DNA from: Maribellus sp. CM-23
GTDB lineage: Bacteria > Bacteroidota > Bacteroidia > Bacteroidales > Prolixibacteraceae
Assembly (NCBI RefSeq): GCF_021354595.1
Contig: NZ_JADWYJ010000004.1
Span: 496,001 to 560,000 of the forward strand
Direction: 5' to 3'
DNA length: 64,000 bases
In this document: positions 8,790-18,154 of the stretch, in pieces
How the letters are laid out: each line of letters starts with the position of its first letter
How positions within the stretch are numbered: position 1 is the first letter of the stretch
The notes under the pieces: model-generated
Seen by the model: only the letters and a program-made list of their open reading frames with translations
What the model was told of the DNA's origin: nothing
The model's database searches: none
Program-made: the position numbers and the translations under genes

Positions 8790-8820
8790 CAAAAGTAGTA
8801 TTTATTTTTTTTCACACAAA
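8790..8820 (-). promoter_or_regulatory. Promoter of tRNA-Lys copy 2
   Basis: On the minus strand, TTTG (8817-8820) is separated by 19 bases from TACTTTTG (8790-8797). This matches the Bacteroidota sigma-ABfr-type -33/-7 consensus in both boxes and spacing. Confidence 0.75.
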
Positions 8821-8968
8821 CGCATCTTTAACTTTTTTGAATTTTTTTGATGCTTCATGCTTTTTGTTGCACGGAAATTTAGTTCTTTTTTGAGGAATAA
8901 ACGACTGTTTTTTAGTTTTTTGAATGTTAAGAAATAGTGTGCCGGGCGATTTGAAAAAAAATCAAAGA

Positions 8969-8999
8969 TTTGAAGGGAAAAAATTTAATTGTAGTTTTG
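8969..8999 (+). promoter_or_regulatory. Promoter of SLC13 transporter gene
   Basis: TTTG (8969-8972), 19-base spacer, then TAGTTTTG (8992-8999). Both boxes and the spacing fit the Bacteroidota consensus TTTG-N19-TAnnTTTG. The predicted start of transcription near 9006 leaves a leader of about 50 bases before the TTG start codon at 9056. Confidence 0.75.
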
Positions 9000-9055
9000 A
9001 GTCTTTCAAAAACTGAATTTTCGTTGAAGGAACCGATACATATTTTCGATACAGT

Positions 9056-10864
9056 TTGATTAGCTTAGAAGGATATATAGTTATCGCGGTTGTGGTACTC
9101 ACAATTGTTGCTTTGGCGAAAGAGTTGATGCGCCCGGGCCTGGTACTGTTTTCTGCGTCCACTATTTTACTGGCAACCGGAATTATCTCCAGCGAAGAAA
9201 TGCTGGCAGGCTTCTCGAACAAGGGAATGCTAACCATCGGAGTGCTTTTTCTGGTGAGTGAAGGAGTACGTCAATCAGGGGTCTTGAACCGGGTGGCGCA
9301 AACCTATCTTCCGCGCAAACGACGGAAAATGGTTTCCATGATCCCGCAGATCATGATACCGGTTTCCATTATGTCGGGCTTTTTGAACAACACACCTGTG
9401 GTGATCATCTTTGCCCCAATCATCAAGAAATGGTCGGAGAATCTCAATCTTTCATCCAAAAAATTTCTGATACCGCTTTCGTATGCCACCATTTTTGGTG
9501 GTATGTGTACCTTAATTGGCACATCTACCAACCTGGTTGTGCACGGGTTGATACTGGAAAACGGCTACGAAGGTTTTAGCATGTTTGAGTTGGTAAAGGT
9601 TGGCGGCTTTATTGCCTTCTTCGGAACCCTATACATTACCGTGTTTGGAAACTGGCTGCTCCCGGGGAAGAAGATCGTTTTTAACACCAAAAGTTCGACC
9701 GAGTACAAGGATTATTACTACGACATCATTGTTTCGGAAAACAGCAGCCTGGTGGGGCAGGAAATAAAAAACGGGCGGATTAAGGAGTTGAAAGGGTTGT
9801 TTATTCAGTGTATCAACCGCGACGGAAAGGTGATGGAAGTCCGCAAGGGGACTTTCGACCTGCAGGCCAATGATAAGCTGCTGGTAGCCGGGAAGTCAGA
9901 TCGTCTGACATATATTCTCGGCAATGATAACATAAAGTTAAGTGGCATTGATTTGGTAAAGGGAATCCCGAAAGACAAGCTTAAACAATACGAAGCCGTA
10001 ATTGCACCGCGTTTCCCGGCCGTTGGGAAAACCATTCACGAATTTAATTTCTACGAACATTATCAGGCGGTGGTTTTGGCCATTCACCGAAACGGGGAGC
10101 GCATTACTTCCAACATGGACAAGCTAAAACTGAAAGCCGGGGACAACCTCGTTTTGCTTACCACCGATAAGTTTGTGCAAAACTGGGGCGAATCCAAGAT
10201 TTTCTACCTCACTTCCTATATCAGGGATTACAGAAGCACCGGTACCTTTTGGAAAAAATGGCTGGCATTTATCGTTCTCTTGCTGATGATTTTGGGAACC
10301 ACCTTCGGAGAGTTCCTGCAGTCGCCGGGTGGCATTGAATTAGACATGTTCTATTTTGCTTCCATCGCAGCTGTTTTGCTGGTTTGGATGAAAATTATGC
10401 CACACCAGAAATACACAAAGGCTATCAGCTGGGATGTTTTAATCACCATTGCCTGTGCCTTTGCCATCAGTAAAGCCATGCAAAGTTCGGGAGCTGCAGA
10501 AGGAATTGCGCGCACAACCATCGAGTTTTCAAAAGCTTTTGGTCCGGTGGGAGTGTTGGCTGCTTTGTACATCATTACCACCATCTTTACTGAAATTATA
10601 ACCAACAATGCGGCGGCGGCGCTTGTGTTCCCGATTGCACTGGCTGCGGCCCAGCAAATGGGGATCAATCCAAAGCCCTTTTTTGTCGCCATTGCGATTG
10701 CCGCTTCGGCCAGTTTTTCAACACCGGTCGGCTATCAAACCAATCTGCTGGTGCAAGCCATTGGGAATTATAAGTTTACAGATTACGTGAAAATTGGCCT
10801 TCCGCTAAATGTGCTGGCCTTTATTCTTTCAATGTTATTAATTCCTTATTTCTGGAGTTTTTAG
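9056..10864 (+). CDS. SLC13/DASS-family sodium/sulfate-type transporter with TrkA-C domains
   Basis: This 602-residue membrane protein has an N-terminal and a C-terminal bundle of transmembrane helices around two cytosolic RCK_C/TrkA-C-like domains (about residues 215-385). The paired substrate-binding motifs are visible: GFLNNTPVVIIFAP and, in the second half, EIITNNAAAALVFP plus FSTPVGYQTN. The same architecture occurs in bacterial and algal sulfate transporters. The TTG start at 9056 is the first plausible start after an in-frame stop at 9014 and gives a normal family N-terminus. The gene is followed by cysD and cysN, so sulfate import is the likely job. Confidence 0.85.
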   Translation: MISLEGYIVIAVVVLTIVALAKELMRPGLVLFSASTILLATGIISSEEMLAGFSNKGMLTIGVLFLVSEGVRQSGVLNRVAQTYLPRKRRKMVSMIPQIMIPVSIMSGFLNNTPVVIIFAPIIKKWSENLNLSSKKFLIPLSYATIFGGMCTLIGTSTNLVVHGLILENGYEGFSMFELVKVGGFIAFFGTLYITVFGNWLLPGKKIVFNTKSSTEYKDYYYDIIVSENSSLVGQEIKNGRIKELKGLFIQCINRDGKVMEVRKGTFDLQANDKLLVAGKSDRLTYILGNDNIKLSGIDLVKGIPKDKLKQYEAVIAPRFPAVGKTIHEFNFYEHYQAVVLAIHRNGERITSNMDKLKLKAGDNLVLLTTDKFVQNWGESKIFYLTSYIRDYRSTGTFWKKWLAFIVLLLMILGTTFGEFLQSPGGIELDMFYFASIAAVLLVWMKIMPHQKYTKAISWDVLITIACAFAISKAMQSSGAAEGIARTTIEFSKAFGPVGVLAALYIITTIFTEIITNNAAAALVFPIALAAAQQMGINPKPFFVAIAIAASASFSTPVGYQTNLLVQAIGNYKFTDYVKIGLPLNVLAFILSMLLIPYFWSF

Positions 10865-10917
10865 TCCTTTATTTTTCGTTAAAAATCAGGTGAAAATCGG
10901 CAAACGGAATAAAATTC

Positions 10918-10925
10918 TATCTTTG
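10918..10925 (+). promoter_or_regulatory. -7 box of probable cysD promoter
   Basis: TATCTTTG matches TAnnTTTG. Transcription would start near 10932, leaving a leader of about 90 bases. No clear -33 TTTG at 19 bases. No known sulfur riboswitch fold was recognised in the leader. Confidence 0.55.
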
Positions 10926-11023
10926 CCTGACTATTGAATTTTTATTGCAAAACAACGGACAGCTACTTAACCATTCCATCCTTTTGGGTATGCTGTGGTA
11001 GCTACTGAAATAAGATTAGTGAC

Positions 11024-11932
11024 ATGAATGAATATTCGTTGACCAACCTTCGTGAACTGGAAGCTGAAGCCATTCATATTATTCGCGAAGTTGCTGCCGA
11101 ATTCGAAAATCCCGTTATGCTTTATTCCATCGGGAAAGATTCTTCGGTGATGGTTCGTCTGGCAGAAAAAGCCTTTTATCCCGGAAAAGTTCCTTTCCCG
11201 CTGATGCATATCGATTCCAAGTGGAAATTCCAGGAAATGATTGAGTTTCGGGATAGCTATGCAAAGGAAAACAATTGGGACCTGATTGTGCATTACAACA
11301 AAGAAGGTTTCGAAGGTGGAGTGGGGCCTTTCACGCACGGAAGTAAAGTTCATACTGACATTATGAAAACACAGGCCCTGTTGCAAGGTCTGAACAAATA
11401 CAAGTTTGATGCTGCTTTTGGCGGCGCCCGTCGCGACGAGGAAAAATCAAGGGCCAAGGAGCGCATCTTTTCTTTCCGCGACCGCTATCACCAGTGGGAT
11501 CCAAAGAATCAGCGTCCCGAGCTTTGGAACATATACAACGCCAAAGTTCACAAGGGCGAATCCATTCGTGTTTTCCCAATCTCAAACTGGACCGAGCTGG
11601 ACATCTGGCAATACATTCGACTGGAGAATATCCCGATTGTTCCGCTGTACTATGCAAAAGAACGCCCGATTGTGGAAATGGATGGCAGCCTGATTATGGC
11701 AGACGATGAACGCATGCCCAAAGAGCTTCGGGACAAAGCGCAAATGCGCAAAGTGCGTTTCCGTACCCTGGGGTGTTATCCGTTAACGGGGGCCATCGAC
11801 TCGGAAGCAGATACGATTGAAAAGATCGTGGAAGAGATGATGACCGTGACCGTGTCGGAGAGAACCACGCGTGTGATCGATTTCGACCAGGAAGCTTCCA
11901 TGGAGCAAAAGAAAAGAGAAGGGTATTTCTAG
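11024..11932 (+). CDS. cysD: Sulfate adenylyltransferase subunit 2 (CysD)
   Basis: This 302-residue PP-loop ATP pyrophosphatase-type enzyme forms adenosine 5'-phosphosulfate from ATP and sulfate together with the GTPase CysN. The PP-loop SIGKDS is at residues 35-40, and the family signature GGARRDEEKSRAKERIFSFR and the C-terminal block RFRTLGCYPLTGAI are intact. Length is normal for CysD. It lies between the SLC13 transporter and cysN, giving an import-activation unit. The product may feed assimilation or sulfation; no APS/PAPS reductase or sulfotransferase is in the window. Confidence 0.96.
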   Translation: MNEYSLTNLRELEAEAIHIIREVAAEFENPVMLYSIGKDSSVMVRLAEKAFYPGKVPFPLMHIDSKWKFQEMIEFRDSYAKENNWDLIVHYNKEGFEGGVGPFTHGSKVHTDIMKTQALLQGLNKYKFDAAFGGARRDEEKSRAKERIFSFRDRYHQWDPKNQRPELWNIYNAKVHKGESIRVFPISNWTELDIWQYIRLENIPIVPLYYAKERPIVEMDGSLIMADDERMPKELRDKAQMRKVRFRTLGCYPLTGAIDSEADTIEKIVEEMMTVTVSERTTRVIDFDQEASMEQKKREGYF

Positions 11933-12008
11933 AACCTCGATTTTGGATTCTTGATCCTCGGTGCGTGAAGTATCCGGCGTCAAGTTTCAAACATCAAGTA
12001 TCAAAAAG

Positions 12009-13928
12009 ATGACAACAAATAAATTAAACATACAGGAATTCCTGAACCAGGATCAAAAGAAAGATCTACTGCGATTATTAACTGCAGGAAGTGTTGACGA
12101 CGGTAAATCTACGCTAATTGGCCGTTTGATGTTCGACAGTAAAATGTTGTACGAAGACCAGTTGGCAGCACTGGAGCGCGACAGTAAACGTGTGGGACAT
12201 GCCGGTGAAGACATTGACTATGCGCTTTTGCTGGATGGTTTGAAAGCCGAGCGCGAACAGGGGATCACCATCGATGTGGCTTATCGTTACTTCTCCACTG
12301 CCAAACGTAAGTTTATTATTGCCGATACACCCGGGCACGAACAATACACCCGTAACATGATTACCGGTGGTTCAACCGCCAACCTGGCCATTATTCTGAT
12401 CGACGCGCGTCACGGCGTGATCACACAAACCCGTCGGCATACCTACCTGGCCAATCTGCTGGGTATTAAACATGTGGTGGTAGCCATCAATAAAATGGAC
12501 CTGGTGGATTTCAGCCAGAAACGTTTTGAGGAAATTAAAAGTGAATACGCTGCTTTTGTAACGCAGCTCGATGTTCCGGATGTGAATTTTATTCCGCTTT
12601 CTGCCTTAAAAGGTGATAACGTGGTGGAGACATCCGATAAAATGCCGTGGTATCACGGACCCAGTTTGCTGGAGTTCCTGGAAAATGTTCATGTAAGCAG
12701 CGACCGTAACTTTGACGATCTGCGTTACCCGGTTCAGTATGTTTTACGTCCGGATATCAAGTTCCGTGGATTCTCAACTTCGGTGGCTTCAGGTATTATC
12801 AAAAAAGGCGACGAAGTAATGGTTTTGCCTTCTTTGAAAAAGTCGAAAGTAAAGTCGATTGTTACCTACGACGGAGAACTGGATTATGCTTTCCCGCCGC
12901 AGTCGGTAACCGTTACCCTGGAAGACGAGATCGATATTTCGCGTGGCGATATGCTGGTTCACCCGGATAATCTGCCACGTGTAGAACGCCAGTTTGAAGC
13001 GATGCTGGTGTGGATGGACGAGAAGGAAATGAATCTTTCCACACAGTTTTACATCAAGCACGCCAGCAATACAACCAAAGCACGTATTGATGACATCCGT
13101 TACAAGGTGGATGTAAATACGCTGGAAAAATCAAACATCGAGAAATTTAACCTCAATGAAATCGGACGGGTGGTGATTACCACTACCAAGCCGCTTTTCT
13201 TTGATCCTTATAAAAAGAACAAACAAACGGGGTCGTTTATCCTGATCGATCCGGTAACCCATAATACCTGTGCGGTTGGGATGATCATCGATAAGCTGAG
13301 CAGCAAGAACTTGTTTTCGCGTATTACCGATACCGATAAAGAACAGATTGCCGCCGGAAAATCGTTGATCAAGACCGAAGAACGCCGGCAGAAACTGAAC
13401 CAGAAAGGGGAAACCATCTGGATCACCGGCTTGCACGGATCGGGCAAAAACGAATTGGCTTTTAGCCTTGAGCGGAAATTATTTGACAACGAAGCATCGG
13501 CAGTTCTGATCGACGGCAGTTCGTTACGCTCGGGGTTGAGCCGCGAGCTGGATTATTCACCGGCCGACCGAGCCGAGCATCTGCGTCGTGTGGCACACAT
13601 TTGTAAAATGCTGAACGACCAGGGAATCATCACAATCTGCTCATTTATCTCCAGGAATGAATCCTTGCGGGAACAAGTGGCCGAGATCATTGGAAAAGAC
13701 CGTTTCCACCTGTTTTACATGGATGCTTCGCTCGAATTCTGCAAACAAAACAAGCCGGAATTGTACGAGAAAGCCGAGAATGGTGAAATAGAAAATTTAC
13801 CGGGATTTGACCTCGAATACGAAGTTCCGCAGAAAGCAAAACTGGTATTCAAACCCGAAGAAAACGAGGCGAACCTGGATGCGATTCTGGATTACCTGGC
13901 AAACAATAAAGTTTTTCCGATCCACTAA
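12009..13928 (+). CDS. cysN: Sulfate adenylyltransferase subunit 1 (CysN) fused to a degenerate APS-kinase-like domain
   Basis: The N-terminal part is an EF-Tu-like GTPase: P-loop GSVDDGKS at 27-34, DTPGH at 106-110, NKMD at 161-164. It is followed by beta-barrel domains, and drives APS synthesis by CysD. The last about 170 residues resemble APS kinase (CysC), but key positions are changed. Walker A reads GLHGSGKNE, with Asn481 in place of the Ser/Thr after Lys480. The usual DGDNVR motif reads DGSSLR, and the usual FISPxR reads FISRNE. PAPS formation by this domain is therefore doubtful. I start the protein at ATG 12009 (MTTNKL); a GTG at 11961 adds 16 non-family residues. The 76-base gap after cysD has short quasi-repeats (TCAAGT). 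Confidence 0.93.
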   Translation: MTTNKLNIQEFLNQDQKKDLLRLLTAGSVDDGKSTLIGRLMFDSKMLYEDQLAALERDSKRVGHAGEDIDYALLLDGLKAEREQGITIDVAYRYFSTAKRKFIIADTPGHEQYTRNMITGGSTANLAIILIDARHGVITQTRRHTYLANLLGIKHVVVAINKMDLVDFSQKRFEEIKSEYAAFVTQLDVPDVNFIPLSALKGDNVVETSDKMPWYHGPSLLEFLENVHVSSDRNFDDLRYPVQYVLRPDIKFRGFSTSVASGIIKKGDEVMVLPSLKKSKVKSIVTYDGELDYAFPPQSVTVTLEDEIDISRGDMLVHPDNLPRVERQFEAMLVWMDEKEMNLSTQFYIKHASNTTKARIDDIRYKVDVNTLEKSNIEKFNLNEIGRVVITTTKPLFFDPYKKNKQTGSFILIDPVTHNTCAVGMIIDKLSSKNLFSRITDTDKEQIAAGKSLIKTEERRQKLNQKGETIWITGLHGSGKNELAFSLERKLFDNEASAVLIDGSSLRSGLSRELDYSPADRAEHLRRVAHICKMLNDQGIITICSFISRNESLREQVAEIIGKDRFHLFYMDASLEFCKQNKPELYEKAENGEIENLPGFDLEYEVPQKAKLVFKPEENEANLDAILDYLANNKVFPIH

Positions 13929-13938
13929 AGAATAACGA

Positions 13939-14940
13939 ATGAAGATTCTGGTTACAGGAACGGCAGGGTTTATTGGTTTTCACCTGGTAAATAAACTGGT
14001 GAAACAAGACGTTGATGTTGTTGGTATCGACAACATCAACGATTATTATTCGCCCGACCTGAAGTTTGCCCGTTTGGCTGAAGCCGGAATTTCAGCGGAA
14101 GCTGCCGCTTGGAACAAAAAGGTCGCTAGTTCGAAGTATCCCAATTATTCGTTTGTAAGAATGAAGCTGGAAGATCGCGAACAACTGAACCACCTTTTTG
14201 AAACCGAAAAGTTTGACCTGGTTTGTAACCTGGCGGCGCAGGCAGGGGTGCGTTACAGCATCGAAAATCCGCAGGCCTACATCGACAGTAACCTGGTGGG
14301 TTTTGCCAACATTTTGGAAGCCTGCCGCCACAACCAAATCAAACATTTGGTGTACGCCAGCTCTTCGAGTGTTTACGGGAATAGTCCGAAAATGCCGCTT
14401 TCAACTTCGGATACCGTTGATAATCCCGTCAGTTTGTATGCGGCCACCAAAAAAAGCAACGAGCTGATGGCGCATACCTACAGCCATTTGTATGGTTTCC
14501 CAACCACCGGATTGAGGTTTTTTACTGTTTACGGTCCGTGGGGGAGACCCGATATGGCCTATTTTTCCTTCACAAAAAATATCCTGGAGGGGAAATCCAT
14601 CAAGGTTTTTAACAAGGGCGACTTATACCGCGATTTCACGTACATTGACGATATTGAGGATGGAATCGAAAGAATCCTATTTACACAGCCAAAGGTTCCG
14701 TATAAAATTTATAACATCGGGAATTCTACACCGGTGAAACTGATGGATTTTATCCGGATCATTGAAACGACGGTTGGCAGGGAAGCAGCGAAAGAATACC
14801 AGGAAATGCAGCCCGGCGATGTTTATAAAACCTTTGCTGATGTGAGCGACCTGGAAAACGATTTTGGCTATTCTCCCGATACTCCGCTCGAAAAAGGAAT
14901 AGGCGAGTTTGTAAAGTGGTACCGGGACTATTTCCGCTAG
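13939..14940 (+). CDS. NAD-dependent sugar epimerase, probable UDP-glucuronate 4-epimerase
   Basis: This 333-residue extended short-chain dehydrogenase/reductase has the NAD-binding GTAGFIG at residues 7-13, the YASSSSVYG stretch, the catalytic YAATK at 167-171 and the FFTVYGPWGRPDMA motif typical of UDP-glucuronate/UDP-galacturonate epimerases. It would interconvert UDP-GlcA and UDP-GalA for surface polysaccharide synthesis. It begins 10 bases after cysN, suggesting co-transcription with sulfate activation. That pairing would fit production of a sulfated acidic polysaccharide, though this is inference. Exact substrate not certain within the family. Confidence 0.85.
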   Translation: MKILVTGTAGFIGFHLVNKLVKQDVDVVGIDNINDYYSPDLKFARLAEAGISAEAAAWNKKVASSKYPNYSFVRMKLEDREQLNHLFETEKFDLVCNLAAQAGVRYSIENPQAYIDSNLVGFANILEACRHNQIKHLVYASSSSVYGNSPKMPLSTSDTVDNPVSLYAATKKSNELMAHTYSHLYGFPTTGLRFFTVYGPWGRPDMAYFSFTKNILEGKSIKVFNKGDLYRDFTYIDDIEDGIERILFTQPKVPYKIYNIGNSTPVKLMDFIRIIETTVGREAAKEYQEMQPGDVYKTFADVSDLENDFGYSPDTPLEKGIGEFVKWYRDYFR

Positions 14941-15192
14941 TTATCAATACTCAGTTTTATCCCATTTTGCTGGTGAGGAAAAGCAGGTGTTCTTCTCTTC
15001 ACCGGATCAATATCACTCATTCTCTTAGGCTTTTGCTGAAAGTTTACTAAAAAGTTCCCCAAAAGTAATTCAAGGCTCCCGTTAAACTTATACCTTTAAT
15101 GCTGCATTTCAGGCAGGTAAATCTGTTTCATATTTATTCAAAATAACGAGGCTGCTTTGTCTGAAATGGGCTGAGAAACTAAATCAAAACAT

Positions 15193-17994
15193 ATGAAGAA
15201 TCTTTTTGCTTTGCTGATCCTTGTGTTGAGCTTGTTTTCGTGTAAGATGGAGAAAAAGGCCGATCCCTGGATTGCAACGGCCCCGGCCGGAAGTCGTTTT
15301 GTGGAAATCGATCACCAAGGGGAAACCATTATCCCGAACGGAAGAATACTAACACCAGTCGGCAAAAGCATTGTCGTAGCGCCACATCCGTTTGGCTTAA
15401 CCATTAGCCCCGACGGACAAACAGCCGTTACGGCCAACTCAGGTACCAGTCCTTTGTCTATCACGATTATCCGGGATATTATGTCTGAAAATCCGGAGGT
15501 TCAGCAGGTTCCTCCCGGCCCGTCAACCGACAGGGGAGTGCTGGCATCGGTGTTTATGGGGCTTGCCATTTCAAATGATAATCAAACAGTATATGTGGCA
15601 GGAGGGCAGGAGAACTGCATATACCTGTTCGATGTAAAAACCGGGGAGAAAAAGGGGAGTATCGACTGCTCTTTTATAAACGGAGAAATGGATTACAAAG
15701 ATGGTTATATCGGCGACCTGACCTTATCGAAAGACGGGAAGAAACTCTACGCGGTTGACCAAATCGGATTTCGGATGGTGATTATCAATACCGAAAACGG
15801 CACTGTGGAGCACAGTGTTCCGGTGGGGCGTTACCCTTTCGGAATTTGCCTGTCGCCCGATGAAAAAAAGGTTTATGTGGCGAATGTGGGTATGTTTCAG
15901 TACAACCTGATTGAAGGAATTACCCCGGAAAACGGACACGAAAAAGCATTGAAATATCCGGCTTTTGCTTATGGCAGCAAAGAGATGAAAGAGGGCTATG
16001 AAACCAAAGATAGTTTGAAAGTACACGGACTCGGAGAGATGAATGTCCCGGAAGCATTTTCTGTTTTTACGGTTGATATCAGCGATCCGGAGAAGCCGGA
16101 AGTAATTGCCAAAACCAAAACCGGTAACCTGGTGGGCGATTTGGTCGAGGGAATTCCGGCAGTGGGCGGTGCAAGCCCCAACTCACTGGTGGCAACCAAC
16201 GAGTATGTGTTTGTTACCAATGGAAACAATGACAACGTTTCAGTGATTTCCATCGAAAAAGATACCGTAGTTAATACCATTTACCTGAAACCTGACGAAC
16301 GCATAAAGCAATTCCGGGGTGTCATTCCGTTTGGCTTGGCTCTTTCGCCCGATCAGCAAAAGCTTTTTGTAGCCTGCTCGGGTATTAACGCTGTTGCTGT
16401 GGTGGATGTCGCGAAGCTGAAAGTTGCCGGCTATATTCCAACAGCGTGGTTCCCGGCGAAACTGGAAGTGAGCAACGACGGGAAAAAGCTGATTGTTGCC
16501 AATGCCAAAGGATTTGGAAGTGGCCCGAACGGAGGCTCTACTTTTGAGCGGGGACCCGAGGGAAGTTACATTGGCTCGTTAATGAAAGGAACGGTGCAGG
16601 TACTGGATATTCCCTCCGACGAGGAGCTGAAACCAATGACCGGAACGGTGATTGCCAATAATTTTACGTTTGAAAAAGCTTCTTCCGAAAAATTTGCTGG
16701 ACGTAAAAATAACCCGGTGCCCCTTTACCCGGGAGAAAAAGAAAGCCCGATAAAACACATCGTTTTTATTTCGAAAGAAAATCGCACTTACGACGAGGTA
16801 TTCGGACAGGTTGAAAAAGGAAAGGGGGATGCCGGGCTGGCGCGTTACGGGCGGGGTGTTTCGTTTAAAAACAGCAACGGAACAGACAGTATCAAAAATG
16901 CGGATGTGATGGTGAACCACCTGAAAATAGCAGCTGATTTTGCCATTTCCGATAATTTTTATGTGGATTCGGATGTTTCGGCCGACGGACACCGCTGGTT
17001 GGTGAACACATATCCGAACGAGTGGACAGAAACTTGTACTGCTGCCAGTTACGGAGGAAACCGTCGTTTTAAATTCAACTCAAATGCTCCCGGAATTTAT
17101 GCAATGAACGGTGCCGCTGGCGCCATTTATCCCGAAGATTACAACGAAGCAGGTTCTATGTGGGATCACCTGGAACGGAACGAGATTGATTTCTACAACT
17201 TTGGGTTTAGCATTATGTTTGAACCGGGGCTGTACAACAAGGATTTTAAGTACGAAGGCATTCGGCATTACATCAATTATCCTTTGCCGCAACCCATTTG
17301 GGAGCGGACTTCGAAGCAATACCCAACTTACAATATGGCGATTCCCGACCAGTTCCGGATCGATCAGTTCAAAAGAGAGTTTGAGCAAAAATGGATGAAC
17401 GGGAGCGATACAATGCCTTCGCTAATTACCGTGATTATTCCCAACGATCACGGGGCTGGAGACCGTCCCGAAGCAGGTTATCCTTTCCGCGAAAGTTACA
17501 TGGCGGATAACGACCTGGCAGTGGGCCGGATTGTGGAATATCTGTCGCACACGCCGTACTGGGAAAATATGCTGATTGTTATTACCGAAGACGATGCGCA
17601 AAACGGTGTGGACCATGTGGACGCTCACCGGAGTGTTTTAATGCTGGTATCTCCGTGGGTAAAACGCGATTATGTAAGTCATGTTCATTACAGTTTTGGC
17701 AGTATTTTTAAAACTTTCTGGAACATTCTGGGTATGCCGTACCTGAATCAGTACGATGCCGGCGCCAACGATCTGGCTGATTTCTTCTCTGATACTCCGG
17801 ATTATACTCCGTACAATGCCTTGCCGGTAGATGTGCGTATTTTTGATCCGCAAAAAGCACTCGATCCGCTGGATGAAAATTTCGACTGGAAAGCGTTGGA
17901 AGAAACACCGGTGATGGACAACAAGGAAGACATGATCCGCGACAGCAAAGAGCGTGATGAATATCGACTGGAAAACCGGGAGAAAAAGAAATGA
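15193..17994 (+). CDS. Lipoprotein fusing a YncE-like beta-propeller to an AcpA/phospholipase C-type phosphoesterase
   Basis: This 933-residue protein has a lipoprotein signal (acyl Cys17, LSLFSC). Residues about 35-490 form YVTN/YncE-like propeller blades, for example GLTISPDGQTAVTANSG and PFGICLSPDEKKVYVANVG. Residues about 515-860 match the phosphoesterase family of acid phosphatases and phospholipases C: the signature KENRTYDEVFG, then SADGHRW, IPNDHGAG and ITEDDAQNG with a late His-rich segment. This two-part architecture recurs in Bacteroidota, but its substrate is unknown to me. It stands alone between the sulfate cluster and the first sigma/FecR unit. A weak TACCTTTA box at 15091-15098 might be its promoter. 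Confidence 0.85.
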   Translation: MKNLFALLILVLSLFSCKMEKKADPWIATAPAGSRFVEIDHQGETIIPNGRILTPVGKSIVVAPHPFGLTISPDGQTAVTANSGTSPLSITIIRDIMSENPEVQQVPPGPSTDRGVLASVFMGLAISNDNQTVYVAGGQENCIYLFDVKTGEKKGSIDCSFINGEMDYKDGYIGDLTLSKDGKKLYAVDQIGFRMVIINTENGTVEHSVPVGRYPFGICLSPDEKKVYVANVGMFQYNLIEGITPENGHEKALKYPAFAYGSKEMKEGYETKDSLKVHGLGEMNVPEAFSVFTVDISDPEKPEVIAKTKTGNLVGDLVEGIPAVGGASPNSLVATNEYVFVTNGNNDNVSVISIEKDTVVNTIYLKPDERIKQFRGVIPFGLALSPDQQKLFVACSGINAVAVVDVAKLKVAGYIPTAWFPAKLEVSNDGKKLIVANAKGFGSGPNGGSTFERGPEGSYIGSLMKGTVQVLDIPSDEELKPMTGTVIANNFTFEKASSEKFAGRKNNPVPLYPGEKESPIKHIVFISKENRTYDEVFGQVEKGKGDAGLARYGRGVSFKNSNGTDSIKNADVMVNHLKIAADFAISDNFYVDSDVSADGHRWLVNTYPNEWTETCTAASYGGNRRFKFNSNAPGIYAMNGAAGAIYPEDYNEAGSMWDHLERNEIDFYNFGFSIMFEPGLYNKDFKYEGIRHYINYPLPQPIWERTSKQYPTYNMAIPDQFRIDQFKREFEQKWMNGSDTMPSLITVIIPNDHGAGDRPEAGYPFRESYMADNDLAVGRIVEYLSHTPYWENMLIVITEDDAQNGVDHVDAHRSVLMLVSPWVKRDYVSHVHYSFGSIFKTFWNILGMPYLNQYDAGANDLADFFSDTPDYTPYNALPVDVRIFDPQKALDPLDENFDWKALEETPVMDNKEDMIRDSKERDEYRLENREKKK

Positions 17995-18154
17995 TGGCTA
18001 AGGAAAGAGTCTTTAATTTAGCGTTTCCGGAGGGGTGTTACGAATAGCTCCGGCTAACTGATTGCGTTTTGATCTTTCCGAAATTGGGGACTTGTTCTAT
18101 AAATTATTTATTTTGGTGCTTGGTTTATGCATACTACATAAAGGCATTAGAATT

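Larger units (their letters stand above)
8418..8816 (-). repeat. Tandem duplication of a tRNA-Lys transcription unit
   Basis: Two units of about 173 bases (8418-8590 and 8644-8816) are offset by exactly 226 bases. Each contains terminator, tRNA, leader and -7 box. The tRNA is unchanged, while differences fall in the terminator loop, the leader and the promoter flank. About 53 bases of unrelated AT-rich sequence separate the units. Confidence 0.85.
8753..9055. other. AT-rich divergent intergenic region
   Basis: No gene. It holds the promoter of tRNA-Lys copy 2 (minus strand) and the promoter of the sulfate transporter gene (plus strand), both entered separately. The remainder is T/A-rich sequence with no repeat or structured RNA that I could recognise. 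Confidence 0.6.

Noticed and set aside
11933..12008. Quasi-repetitive TCAAGT-rich spacer between cysD and cysN considered as a regulatory RNA
   Set aside because: Repeats are short and imperfect, no stable stem is seen, and the downstream gene has a clear start after it.
18062..18154. N-terminal extension of the first ECF sigma factor
   Set aside because: The extra 31 residues are hydrophobic and unlike sigma factors; the later TTG gives normal length.
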